Of a stretch of 64,000 nucleotides of DNA, positions 1-11,572 are shown piece after piece. A program made the position numbers and the translations under genes. Source of the stretch: Gymnopus androsaceus JB14. Taxonomy: Eukaryota > Basidiomycota > Agaricomycetes > Agaricales > Omphalotaceae. The stretch lies in assembly GCA_009733575.1 (NCBI GenBank), contig ML769432.1:124001-188000 (forward strand), read 5' to 3'. Each line of letters starts with the position of its first letter. Position 1 is the stretch's first letter. The notes beneath the pieces are model-generated. The model was not told the origin of the DNA and did no database searches. It saw only the letters and a program-made list of their open reading frames with translations.

Positions 1-1677
1 ATCACCATCGCACCAAAGTTGTATCCCAATGGCGGTGAACTTCCCAAAAACACGACGTTAGTAACGTTGATACCAATTCCAAACCCAAAAAGCATAGCCT
101 ACAAAGTATTTTAGTTAAGAACGGGCTATTGTAAAGAAATAGAAAAACCTCGAAAATAAGAATAATCAACAAATGGGGTCTCCATACTAGATTCAGCGGA
201 GAGAGAACTACGTCTGACCAGCTTGCGCGATATTTGGCCATTTTGTAGCCTGTTATTCCGACAAGGCTCTCAAGGCGGTAACGGAGACCACCTTGTGCAG
301 CGGGCTCAGGTACTGGGGACAATGTACGGTCGTACATACTGTAAAAGTTTATTTATGAGTGAAAACAGATGCATTTTAGCGTAGAAAGAGACAAACGTTT
401 CATGCATACACAAGGCGATAAGCAAACACACAATTCCACTGTATATACATCCAATTCCATAGGCCCATCGCCATGTAGTCCTCGCAATTAAGAACCCGAA
501 AGCGAATGGGGAGAGGAAAGGGCTGATAATGAAGCCCATCGTCCAGATGTTTAACTAAGTATGCGAGTTAGTTAAGGAGGAATATCTTCGCAGTGAATCA
601 CACTAGACATTTCGAGCTTGTAAATGGAACGGAAATAGGTCTGTCACGATATAGAGCCCCTGTACAATGGTCTTTAAACGGTACGCGGGAGACTTAGGGA
701 GGGACTTACAGTTGCTTGTGGTACAGTTCTACCACCAACATGTTAATTTTAAAGGTTGAGGAATGTTCTGCATGGAACCTACGCGAAAAAACCATTAAGG
801 CAGCGCATGGCTTCAACCAAACATTATATACCTGGCTCGATGCACTTAAAATTTGAATACCTACCTGTGAAGGTGTTGAGATTGGGCGCAACTGCGCCAC
901 CTACAAGGAAAGCCAAAGCAAGAATCTGCATTTGTGCAAGTCAGTTGCAACACATGAATAGAGTTTGGACATTGTACACGCCTGTGACCAGAAAAGAACC
1001 GGAAGACGGCCATATCGACGGATCAACATAACTGCGAAGAGTGTACCAAAACCCAGAAGGAATACACTCCAACTATGTATGGAGAATCAATTGCAGTGTC
1101 CTTTGGCACGGAAGAAAAGTCAACAACTGACTTGGTTGACAGGTTATTGATAACGCCGGTGGTTGTGTTGTAGTCCTCCGCGAGTTGAAAAATTGCGGGG
1201 ATACCTATAGATAGAATTCCAATCAAAAAAGAATGTCAGAGCTTGAGTCGAGCATGATATCGATGGAACACAAAGGGCGGAGAGGTAGGAGAAAGTGCAA
1301 ACAGACTTATTGCCGCATCAAAGTCTGGTACAATCGTAGCCAGAGTCATGATGAATAGATGTACATATTTGCGGGTGCTGCTCCAATTTTGCGGGTCGTG
1401 AGGTGAATCAGTGGGTTGTGGCCAAAGAACCTTAGTTCCATCTTCGGAGAGTTTGAGTCTCGAGGCGATAGCCTCGCCAAATTCAATCCGAGCTTCTCTA
1501 ATCAGGAAAATATTTTCAGTTAACCAAATATCGGCGGAGAAGGAGATAAACATACTCGAGAGAGACAACTAATCGCCCCGCCCTCTGTTCATGAAACGTC
1601 GCCAAATTGATTTCCTTCTCCTCGAATGCATCTTCTTTCCCATCCTGGGAGCGTTTCTCGTTATCGTCAGCTAACAT
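1..1677 (-). CDS. MFS transporter, tandem copy A (C-terminal part outside the window)
   Basis: Multi-pass plasma-membrane permease of the major facilitator superfamily (DHA1-like, of the kind often annotated as general substrate or polyamine transporter in fungi); substrate unknown. The start is ATG at 1675-1677, beginning MLADDNEK. Exons read through the family motif DPQNW before TM1, the loop motif RRYGRLPVLFWSQ, a conserved VPQATG segment and a long central exon with IISPFLSPFAFGF. The last complete exon before the window edge contains LRYRLESLVGITGYKMAKYR. It is nearly identical to copy B, so the duplication is recent. Two intron donors differ from the GT seen in copy C: after exon 1 (GGGCGATT) and after FWSQ (GCGTGT). 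GC donors would keep both introns in frame, but splicing efficiency is uncertain. No internal stop is forced in the exons I could join. Confidence 0.8.
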
Positions 1678-2338
1678 CTGAGATTTCGCTTGAATCCGCT
1701 CAGAGATATACAGAGCAAGAGAGGGAAAAAAAGGCACAGCTCAGAGGGAGGCAAACTCGGATCTTATGCTTTTTTGTGAGTCCGCATGTGTCCGCGCACG
1801 CTTGCGCCAAGGATGTCGATGAAGGATGGAATGAAGGATGGAAATGAAGGATAGAATGAATGCAGCAGGAACCTTACAGAGGGAAAGATAGCGTAGTCCT
1901 ATGCAGAGTTCTTCCGCGTCTGTTACTGTTAATATCCCCATAGATCTTATGTCGTCAGTAGTAAGGAAGAGTCGGTGGGCATATATTAACAAAGAAGATT
2001 GTGTGAGCATCAAAGCAGAATTCAACGAGTGAGAAACGAATGAACAAGAGGGTTAGGGAACCAATGGGTAGCGGATACACATCCAATATGGGATGATTAA
2101 ATATGGGTCGTTGACTATGTGGGAACCTGTGAGAGCTGGGGAGAGCTTGGAGTTTTTGGGCCAAGCAACCGACGAATAATGAATTTCAACAAAAGCTCAG
2201 CGTACATTCATATATGTAGGCTTGGTGCCACCCGCATCGCTTACCAGAATGCCCAAACATAGGTCAAAATAACGTACGCGGGGGGCACCAAGCCTATAGC
2301 ATATCTTGGCTTTGAACAGGGTTTGAATACATCTGAAG
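1678..2338. other. Intergenic region with a module repeated upstream of other array members
   Basis: No gene is recognised. The stretch around 1950-2060 (GTCGTCAGTAGTAAG followed by a CATCAAAGCAGAATTCAACG-like run) recurs near 5195-5300 and, more weakly, 5795-5870. It was therefore copied along with the transporter units and probably contains their shared upstream region. Confidence 0.5.
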
Positions 2339-4927
2339 TTAAAGTGAATACTTTTCCTAGAGAATCCAAAAAAAAATCAGTTAGGCGGTCACCAGTGAAA
2401 CGCATCATAAAAGTAACCCATACCCGGAATTGACGTCCTTTTATCTGGATCAAGGGTACGGACAAGAAAAATAGACCGACCACAATCCTAATAATTACAA
2501 GTGGATAAATGTCAACCATAAATGATGAACGTCGGTTAAAGCTTACGCGGCTTCAACACCAAACACTTGTAGAGCGCCATGCTTTGACGCCCAGGGTATT
2601 TGGAAGTACGCTACACTGAAGCCTATTAGAGTTTCCGTGTCAGCTCCGCATTATTCGGATACCAGGATATACTCATACTCACCGCCGAGTGTTCTCGCTA
2701 GATTAATCAACGCGCTGATTTCTCCCTACAAAGAGCATCTTAGTGGCATTAGGAGAGAACAGGACTCGGTTCACGCACTTGGCGCGTCGGAAAGCAATCG
2801 TTACAGTAAGCATCTATAGTAGCGGAACGTCAATCTTTAAGAAGGAAACTCAGGGTGATTAAAATAATACGCACATACTGCGACAGTATTGATCATGATT
2901 GCAACTTCTGCAATACCCCATCCCATGACGAGAGCACCAACACTCAGGTGGTTCTGGAAAGAGGCGCCAAGGAGAACGAAGCCGCATACATAGAGTGGTA
3001 TAGCTAAATAGCACGCCCTATGAGAGTAAAAAGAGTCAACGAAGAGCCCTCCATGTACCGAATTGGAAGTACTAACCACAATCGACTCTCGGCCTCGAAC
3101 ACCCCGTGGTTTCTCCTGATACTTATGTTCATTATAAAGTCATTGTTGTACCGACCAATAAGTTCGCCAATGAAAACTGCAACCTGCAAGAGTTGCTGTA
3201 AGATCTTGGACATGTAAGGAGAGTAATACCATACAATAGGCGTCGCGTATGTACCAGCAATCACCATCGCACCAAAGTTATATCCCAGTGGCGGTGGACT
3301 TCCCAAAAACACGACATTAGTTACATTGATGCCAATTCCAAACCCAAAAAGCATGGCCTACAGCTAGTTTAGTCAAGGACGGACTCTTCTGGGAGGATTG
3401 AACAAACCTCGAAAATAAGAATAATCAACAAATGGGGTCTCCATACTAGATTCAGCGGAGAGAGAACTACGTCTGACCAGCTTGCGCGATATTTGGCCAT
3501 TTTGTAGCCTGTTATTCCGACAAGGCTCTCAAGGCGGTAACGAAGACCACCTTGTGCAGCGGGCTCAGGTATTGGGGACAATGTACGATCGTACATGCTG
3601 TAAAAGTATATCTATGAGTGAAAGCAGATGCATTTTAGCGTAGAAAGAGACAAACGTTTCATGCATAAACAAGGCAATGAGCAAACACACAATTCCACTA
3701 TATATGCATGCGATTCCATAGGCCCATCGCCATGTAGTCTTCGCAATTAAGAACCCGAAAGCGAATGGGGAGAGGAAGGGGCTGATAATGAAGCCCATCG
3801 TCCAGATATTTAACTAAGTATGAGAGTTAGTTCAGGAGGAATATCTTCAAAGCGAATGACGCAGACATTTCGAGCTTGTAAATGGAACGGAAATAGGTCT
3901 GTCACGGTGTAGAGACCCTGTAAAACGGTCTATAAACAGTGCGCGGGAGACTTGTGGAGGGACTTACAGTTGCTTGTGGTACAGTTCTAGCCCACCAAAA
4001 CGTTAATGTTAAAGGTTGAGGAATATCTTGCATGGAACGTACGCAAAAAATGCATTAAGGCAACGCATGGCTTCAACAAAACATTAATATCTGGCTAGAT
4101 GTACTTAAATTTGAACACCTACCTGTGAAGGTATTGAGATTGGGCGCAACTGTGCCTCCTACCAGGAAAGCCAGAGCAAGAATCTGCATTTGTGCAAGTC
4201 AGTTGCAACACATGAATAGGATTTGGACATTGTACACGCCTGTGACCAGAAAAGAACCGGAAGACGGCCATATCGACGGATCAACATAACTGCGAAGAGT
4301 GTACCAAAACCCAGAAGGAATATACTCCAACTATGTATGGAGAATCAATTGCAGTGTCTTTTGGCACGGAAGAAAGGTCAAGAACTGACTTGGTTGACAG
4401 GTTATTGATAACGCCGGTGGTTGTGTTGTAGTCCTCGGCGAGTTGGAAAATCGCAGGAATACCTATTTCAGTCAAAAAAGAAGAGCGAACATGAGTTGAG
4501 CATGATATTGATCGAACACAGATAGGATGAAGAGATAAGAGCAGGGCGAAACAGACCTATTGCCGCATCAAAGTCGGGCACAATCGTAGCCAGAGTCGTG
4601 ATGAACAGATGCACATACTTGCGGTTGCTGCTCCAGTTTTGCGGATCGTGAGGTGAATCAGTGGGTTGTGGCCAAAGAACCTTAGTTCCATCTTCGGAGA
4701 GTTTCAGTCGCGAGGCGACAGCTTCACCAAATTCAATGCGAGCTTCTCTAATTGAGAAAATATTTTCAGTTAACCAAATAGCGGCGGAGAAGGAGATAAA
4801 CATACTCGGGAGAGACAACTAATCGCCCCGCCCTCTGTTCATGAAACGCAGCCAAGTTGATTTCCTTCTCCTCGAATGCATCTTCCTTCCTCTCCTCAGA
4901 ACGTTTCTCGTTATCATCGGCTAACAT
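2339..4927 (-). CDS. MFS transporter, tandem copy B (complete)
   Basis: Complete paralogue of copies A and C, roughly 530 residues over more than a dozen short exons, with a predicted 12-TM fold. Start ATG is at 4925-4927 (MLADDNEK) and the stop TAA at 2339-2341 after a final mini-exon encoding EKYSL. In order: an acidic N-terminus, DPQNW,I the RRYGRLPVLFWSQ loop motif, VPQATG, FIISPFLSP, the central loop with EPAAQGGLRYR, IGELIGRYNNDF, ASFQNHLSVGALVMGWG, AYCNDCFP, EISALINLARTLGGFSV, and FFLSVPLIQIKGRQFR. Exons join in phase. As in copy A, the first donor (GGGCGATT) and the donor after FWSQ (GCGTGT) lack GT. An ATG at 4816-4818 opens a frame reading straight into exon 2, giving a possible alternative start without the first intron. 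Substrate not inferable. Confidence 0.85.
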
Positions 4928-5194
4928 CTGAGAATTCACTTGAATGCAGTCCAGAGACGACTGAACCTCTCAAAGATATAGAGGAAGAGAGGAAAAGAAA
5001 GCACGGTTCAGAGAAATATAAACACGGATCTTATGTTTTTTTAGAAGTACCCTTGTCCCCATCTGTCCCCACACACTCGCGCCAAGGATGAAGGATAGAA
5101 TGAAGGATAGAATGAATGAAGTAGGGAGGGAAAGATGGCATGATCCTACGCAGATTTCTTCCGCGAACGTTATTTTAACAATCCATACTTTAGA

Positions 5195-5680
5195 TCATGT
5201 GTCGTCAGTAGTAAGATATTAACAAAGAAGACTGTGTGAACATCAAAGCAGAACTCAACGAGTGAGAGGAACGAATGAACAAAAGGGTTCAAGGATTCAA
5301 TGGTTGAGAGCCTGTGAGAACCGAGACTTGGAGTTCTTGGGCGAAACTTGGAACACTTACCTGTAAAGGCATTGAGGTTAGGCGCAACTGCGCAACCTAC
5401 AAGGAAAGTTAAAGACTCTGCACAGTGCATGCTAGCAAGTCATCTTCGGAGAGTTTGAGTCTCGAGGCGGTAGCCTCGCCAAATTCAATCCGAGCTTTTC
5501 TAGTCACAGTAAGAAAACATTTTCAGTAAACAAATGGCTGATAAAACCTACTGGACAGAGACAATTAATCGCCCGCCCTCTGTTCATGAAACGTTGATTT
5601 CCTTCTCCTCGAACGCATCTTCCCTCCTTTCCTCCGAGCGCTTCTCGTTAGCGTCAGTCAACATTTGAATACAATAGATG
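5195..5680 (-). pseudogene. Internally deleted remnant of the MFS transporter
   Basis: Between copies B and C lies a truncated fourth unit. Read on the minus strand it holds most of exon 1 and its intron (about 5680-5510), the first part of exon 2 (RIEFGEA, about 5500-5440), then jumps directly to the exon encoding TFLVGCAVAPNLNAFTG (about 5425-5350), followed by a copy of the upstream module seen near 1990-2160. Exons 2b-4 and everything downstream are missing, so it cannot encode a transporter. The order suggests unequal recombination inside the array. Confidence 0.8.
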
Positions 5681-6003
5681 AAAGAGTATGATCTTATGTT
5701 TTGTCGGAGTCCTCACACCACATTTCAAGGCACGACCGACCGCCATTATCCCATCAACAAGATATGCTAGTAGTAGTAGAAGATCATGTGTCGTCAGTAG
5801 TAGCAGGAGATTCGTTAGTCGTATATTATTAGCATTGAGCATTGAATGAGTACTGGTGAGGAACGAATGAGGCGGATGCACACTCAAATGTCGGGGACGT
5901 CGAATCCTTCAGCTGTTCGGAAATCACATTATCATTCATGAAACAAAACTCAGCGTACATTCAATATCTTGGCTTAATAAAATTTTCATCCCATGAAAGA
6001 AAT

Positions 6004-8695
6004 TCAAAGTGAGTACTTCTCCTAAAAAATCCAAAAAGATTCAGTTCGCAATCGCCGGTGAATAGGTATTAGGGAGGTAGCACATACCCGGAAATGTCGT
6101 CCTTTTATTTGCATCAACGGTACCGAAAGGAAGAACAAACCGATAACAATCCTAAGTAAATTGAATGAGATTATTTGGTTTAGTATCCTACACAACGAAT
6201 GGATGAATAACAAACGAGCAAACTTACGCCGCTTCAACACCAAATACTTGTATTGCTCCATGCTTCAATGCCCAAGGTACTTGGAAAAACGCTACAGCGA
6301 AACCTGCACCAGAACGGAATGTCCGAGTTAGATTCATTCGAAACAAACACTTGCATACGCTCCCACCTCCAAGAGTTCTCGCCAAGTTGATCAAAGCACT
6401 GACTTCTCCCTACATAATCCATTATTGATTAGCGCAGCTCAACGAAGGAACTACGAGGGAAAACTCACTTGATGTTTCGGGAAGCAATCATTACAATACG
6501 CGTCTGTAGTAGCAGATTATCTTTAGATACGAAGCGCAATGCCAAACACAGAGAATACGACGCACAAATTGCCACGGTATTGATCATAACAGCAAGCTCA
6601 GCAATACCCCATCCCATGACGAGGGCGCCAACACTGAGATGATTTTGGAAAGACGCGCCAAGGAGGACGAAGCCGCATATGTAGAGTGGCATAGCCAGAT
6701 AGCAAGCCCTATGATGAAAAAATAGTAAATTATGGAGCTGAAATATCAAGTCAGACTAGGGAGCGCATACCACAATCGATGTTCGGCCTCAAACACTCCG
6801 TTATTTCTCCTGATACTAACATTCATGATAAAGTCGTTATTGTACCGACCGATGAGTTCGCCGATAATAACTGCAACCTGGGCGTTCAAACATAAGCGTG
6901 AGCAGACGCGCAGAAAAAGAATACAAAAACATACAATAGGTGTACCATAACCACCGGCAATGCCAAACTGAGAGAACCCGTATCCCAATGGTGGTGGGCT
7001 TCCCAGAAACACGGCATTCGTCACATTAATACCGATACTAAATCCGAACACCAAGGCCTATAAAAAGCAATCCTGAGGATAAGCATCACAGCAAAGAGTT
7101 CTCAGACAACGCCTTGCCTCGAAAACCAGGATAATGAGAATTTGCGGACGCCAAACTACTTTGAAGGGAGATGAAATCGCGTCCGACCAAGTTACACGGT
7201 ATTTAGCCATCTTGTAGCCTGTGATCCCGACGAGAGTCTCGATACGGTATCTGAGACCGCCTTCTGCAGCAGGTTCGGGGATAGGACTAATCGTACGATC
7301 GTACATCCTGTATGAATGCTTCTACGTGAGCACGAATATAATAATACGGAATTTGAGGAGGTAGAACTTACGTCTCCTCCATGAATAGAATGATAAGCAA
7401 ACACACGATAGCACCGTAGATGCACCCAATCCCGTACGCCCAACGCCATGTCGTTCGTGCAACCAAGAATCCGAACGCGAATGGGGAAAGGAACGGACTG
7501 ATGATGAAGCCCATGGTCCAAATGTTCAACTAGACATTCTAATTAGCTAATCGCGGGAAGCCTTCAATGTGATAGCCCGAAGCTGACCTTTCGGGCTTGT
7601 AAATGGAACGGAAATAGGTCAGTCACGACATAGAGACCCTATGTGTAGCCTTAGTGTTCGGGACCAGTGGAGTCGAGGGTAGGATGGACTTACAGTGACC
7701 TGTGGCGCCGTTCTGCAAGATAATCAGATGTCGGTAAGAGATAAACCAGAAGACAGGAAACGTACCCAAAAACCCCTGAAAGGCAGCGCATCGCTGATGA
7801 GTAGCGAGAGATGATCATTAGCATGAAGGGAGAAGCGATAGCAAGGTAGCTTACCTGTAAATGTTTTAAGATTTGGCGCAAATGTACAACCTACAAGGAA
7901 ACCCAAAGCCAGAATCTGTAGTGCAAGTCAGAAGGTTCAGCGGATGTGTATTTAAGGATATTTTACACACCTGTGACCAGAATAGCACCGGAAGACGACC
8001 GAATCGACGAATGAGGATGACTGCAAATATTCCTCCCCATCCCAAAAGGAATATACTCCAGCTACGTACAAAAAAGATGTTCAGACGCGCTCAAGTACAA
8101 AAGAGGCCCTCGAACTCACTTGGATGTCAAGTCGTTGATAACGCCAGTGCTTGTGTTAAATTGCGCGGCTAGTTGGAAGATCCCAGCAATGCCTGTTCAT
8201 CAAGTGTAGTCTAGATAGCATACATAGTGATGGCAGCTGGAGAAAATAAACGGAAGCCAAGACGGAAGCGAAAGGACCCGAAGGCTGTCTCGGTAAGAGG
8301 ACTGAACCACGCAACTGACCTATTCCTGAATCAAAGTCTGGTACAATCGCAGCCAGAGTGATAATGAACAAGTGGAGATTCTTGCGTCTTGTGCTCCAGT
8401 TTTGCGGGTCGTAATGGTGAGTCGGTGGGTTGTGGCCAAAGGACTTTGGTTCCATCCTTTGAGAGTTTGAGTCGCGATGCGACGGCTTCACCAAACTCAA
8501 TGCGAGCTTCTCTGGGTTGAGGGTTAGTTCAAATTATTAGTAGCATAGAGATCATGCGCACTCGGGAGACACAACTAATCTACCTGCCCTTTGCTCGTGG
8601 AACGTCGTCAAGTTGATTTCTTCTTGTTCATTCTCCCTTGAATTCGTATCCTCCCTCTTGTCAACCGCATACTTCTCGGGCTCGAGATCTGACAT
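6004..8695 (-). CDS. MFS transporter, tandem copy C (complete, most diverged)
   Basis: Complete MFS permease gene and the diverged member of the array. Start ATG is at 8693-8695 (MSDLEPEKYA) and the stop TGA at 6004-6006 after the mini-exon EKYSL. Early exon borders: 8584-8695, 8320-8509, 8120-8192, 7981-8061. Motifs include DPQNW, RRFGRLPVLFWSQ, FVGTAPQVTG-like text spanning an intron, FIISPFLSPFAFGFLVARTTWRW, IGELIGRYNNDF, ASFQNHLSVGALVMGWG and FFLSVPLMQIKGRHFR. Here the first donor is GTAGAT and the one after FWSQ is GTGTGT, the canonical forms altered in copies A and B. The donor after LIILVFE is GCAAGG, a typical GC-type donor. Predicted to act at the plasma membrane; substrate unknown. 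Confidence 0.88.
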
Positions 8696-9134
8696 GATGC
8701 TGGTTCGTCCGATTCGCCTTGTCTTGGAATTCGACGCGAGTTCAGGTCTTTACTAGAGGAGCAGCAAAGGTAGACCAGTGCCTCAGAGGGTGAGAGCAAG
8801 GGAAAGAGGGCGGCAACGCGATCTAAGCTTCTTATATTGGTTCGGAAACCTCACTGAACTAACAAGACAATCAATTCCCTTACCTATCACCATATAAGGT
8901 TGGAATCTCCCATCGATCTTTATGTAGTTTATGTTGTTTATATTGTTTGTGGAAAGACGTGTGAGCATGTGCCGTTTCCTACCCAGGTCCTACTAGTACC
9001 GAAGCAAAACAATACACAGTCCTGGAATAACACGTACGGAAGGTGCACCAGCCAGCTGGTAGGATTCAAACCTGCCCCAAAATTCTCACTGTGAGGAAAG
9101 AAAGCAGATCATGAGTGCGCCAATGAGAGTTCGT
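8696..9134. other. Intergenic region, no gene recognised
   Basis: Upstream region of transporter copy C. Only short overlapping open frames are present. A tRNA T-arm-like run near 9060-9080 has no matching acceptor stem. Confidence 0.5.
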
Positions 9135-9275
9135 GAAAACACGCTCACGCAGTGGTCACGTTATTTACGTTCACATTGATGTACCACTTTCAGCAAGAAC
9201 ATCGCACTCGCTCAGACGCCAAACACCGAAAACACCTCTAACTTATTCCACTGTATTTTCGGGATACAGCTGTGC
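9135..9275 (+). pseudogene. Decayed duplicate of the cdc20 5' end
   Basis: This segment aligns with about 11512-11666: the shared runs AACACGCTCACGCAG, TTGATGTACCA, CTCGCTCAGACGCC and CTGTATTTTCGGGAT occur in the same order, with small deletions. In the intact gene the second run contains the start codon. Here the corresponding frame (MYHFQQEHRTRSDA) ends at a stop after about 20 codons. It is a broken copy of the promoter-proximal and first-exon region of cdc20, about 2.4 kb upstream of the real one and in the same orientation. Confidence 0.75.
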
Positions 9276-9781
9276 AGCGCCTACGCAGGTATTCTGGAAC
9301 TTGCGTTCACAGCCGACATCCCTACATATACCAGACTAGTTAAATTTGTAAATCTTATTAGATTAGTATTTGTGTAAGTAATCAGTTCGTTTAGAATCCT
9401 TGAAGCTTGAATTCTTGAATGCAACCTCTACCGATTTCATTCCCAAATCCAGCTCCCTTCCTGAATGAACTCATGCGACATCCGAGTCAATTCCGAGTGC
9501 CATCTCCAACCAAGTAGATTATTTGCGAACTTACGGTCAAACATGCATCTCTGTCAGATCTCAAAAGATTCAGCCCTTCGCTGTTTGCGGCCATCATCCC
9601 CCAGTCATCTTTTGACATTCTCTGTGCATCTAAATGAAGCTTGAAGACCTACAAAGCGTAGTTTATCACTGCAAGCACTGTGGATTCCAACGTGGATAAA
9701 TAAATATTATATCTGATACAGCCGAATACGATATTCAGTAACTCGTTAATCAATAAAAGTTACTGGAAGGCAATGTACTAA
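9276..9781. other. Intergenic region, no gene recognised
   Basis: AT-rich sequence between the decayed cdc20 5' copy and the end of the nucleotidyltransferase-fold gene. I see no coding signature. Confidence 0.5.
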
Positions 9782-11470
9782 TCATGCGACCACAGTGAGA
9801 GGATTAATCGTCAACCCCACCCTAAAAGCTTTCAAAGCTTGGATGATTTGTTGAGATGTCGAGCGATTCTCATGATCCAAAAGTGCGGAATTTGGAGGCA
9901 GCATGACTGTGACATTGGTCCAGACATGTTTTGTCTGTTCACTCACTCTAAAATTGAAAGCGTACTACATACGCCGCAAGATCAAAAGAATTCCAATTAG
10001 AAGATAGATATAGTGGACTTACGGTGAGGTCTCCTTCGAACATATTTTGAAGCCTGACAAGCTGCCTCAACAGTGCTGATGCAGTGGAGGAAACGGGGAA
10101 ATGGAGTTGTTCGGCATCGGGACGTTCTTGGAAAGAAGGTACTTCATTTTCGTAAATATTGGCGAGTTGAATACGAATTTTCTCGGCAACGGGACCTCTG
10201 ATTGTTAGAGTTTTGTTGATCATTGGGGAAATCCGCGTAGCCAATGCCTTGTCGATACTAGAATTTAATGATTCATAAAGATTTTTGGACAAGGCGTGAA
10301 ACTGGGAGAGAAACATACTAGTCATTTTCACTCCCTTCCAACTGGTCAAGCAAGTCAAAAACATCTGTGATGGCGTGCCAGTTAATGGACCAGGAAATAC
10401 AGTAGCTAAAATCGAGCCGTTCATGAGTTTTGATTTCACGATTAAGAACCAACATGTTATCCCAGGGATGTGAAGAGTTGGACCAAGAGTTTATTCGAAC
10501 AGGGTCTGGTCCATAGGTAGTCTCGGAAGGAAGTGGAATTACCCAACAGGCGGAATCGCCAACGCATCGCGCGTCAGAGAATTCAGGGAACCCACGCAAA
10601 GCCATGGAAGCGGAGGGACATTAATCAACTCCCAACCTCGCTGACGATACTTTTCTCGAGCAGCCTCTTTTTGGATTTCCAACCTGTAAATCTTGAAGTT
10701 TTTCGAGGAGACCCGATCTATGAAGGTTGCGCGAGGATAGAGAGAGTAAGCGTGAGAGTGACTGATTATGTTCATCACGCAAGCTGAACCATATGAATGA
10801 GTAAAAACAACTTGGGAAGGGGAGAAAGACACACTTGAATGAAATGCCAATATGACATCCATAGCACACATCCTGGCAACTACAACCTGAATCGTCCTCC
10901 CGTTTCGAACAAAGTTGAACACAGTATTTATACCATGTACATCGTAATCTCCAAAACCTTCTCCAAATACCTCATCCATCAATCTCCCAATACGAAGCTC
11001 TGAATCATCCATATCGTCAGAAATTATTTCCGCTAATGCTGTATGGAACTCCTGTCTTTGGTGTATAAACGGCTGAAACTGGTATCCAATACGCAAGAGG
11101 AACTCTCCAAGGAAGGAGCAGTGTTCCGTATCGACATAGAGGTCGAGATCGGAGCTTTCATAGACCGTAAGGTCGAAGAACTGCAGCGCCGTAGACCCAG
11201 AGATTAGCGTCCCAGTGTGGCACTGAATCATTCTGAATTCGTCAATTTCATTGTGGTCAAAGTATGGCCAAAGGACTTTTTCGATCCGAAAGGCGCGTCT
11301 ATTGAAGGAAGAGACTATTTCGTAGCTTTCCTTGTTGAGCAAGGAATAATATAATCGTTCTTGGGGTGAGAGTTCTCGGATGAGGAAGTCCTGAGTCGCA
11401 GCTGGGCTGAACCTGAGGTTGGCAAGAATTCTGGTGAAAAAGCGATAAGGAATACTTACAGCAAGACCAT
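9782..11470 (-). CDS. Nucleotidyltransferase-fold protein (agaric-expanded unknown family), possible frameshift
   Basis: Start ATG at 11468-11470 (MVLL) with an 11-nt first exon; a 47-nt intron (GTAAGT...CTCAG) joins in phase to FSPAATQDFLIRELSP. The first part resembles an F-box-like helix pair (RELSPQERLYYSLLNKESYEIV). Then comes GSTALQFFD followed by YESSDLDLYVD, which matches the hG[GS]...[DE]h[DE]h signature of Pol-beta-type nucleotidyltransferases. Two later introns (donors GTGTGT and GTATGT) and a last one (GTAAGT...ACAG) lead to a C-terminus ending LTINPLTVVA and stop TGA at 9782-9784. Near 10590-10605 the frame must shift by one base between GWELINVP and the continuing ALRGFPEFSDARCVGD. 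This is either a real mutation or an assembly indel. The partner substrate is unknown. It is divergent with cdc20, whose ATG lies about 100 bp away. Confidence 0.6.
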
Positions 11471-11572
11471 GATATAGATCTGGATGAGATTTGCATGTCC
11501 ACGTGTTGATAAAAACACGCTCACGCAGCGCGGCAGCGGTCACGTTACGTTCAGTCCTCCTCTCCCGCCTTG

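Noticed and set aside
9040..9090. tRNA-like T-arm (GGATTCAAACC)
   Set aside because: The stem has a mismatch and there is no acceptor or anticodon arm at the proper distance on either strand.
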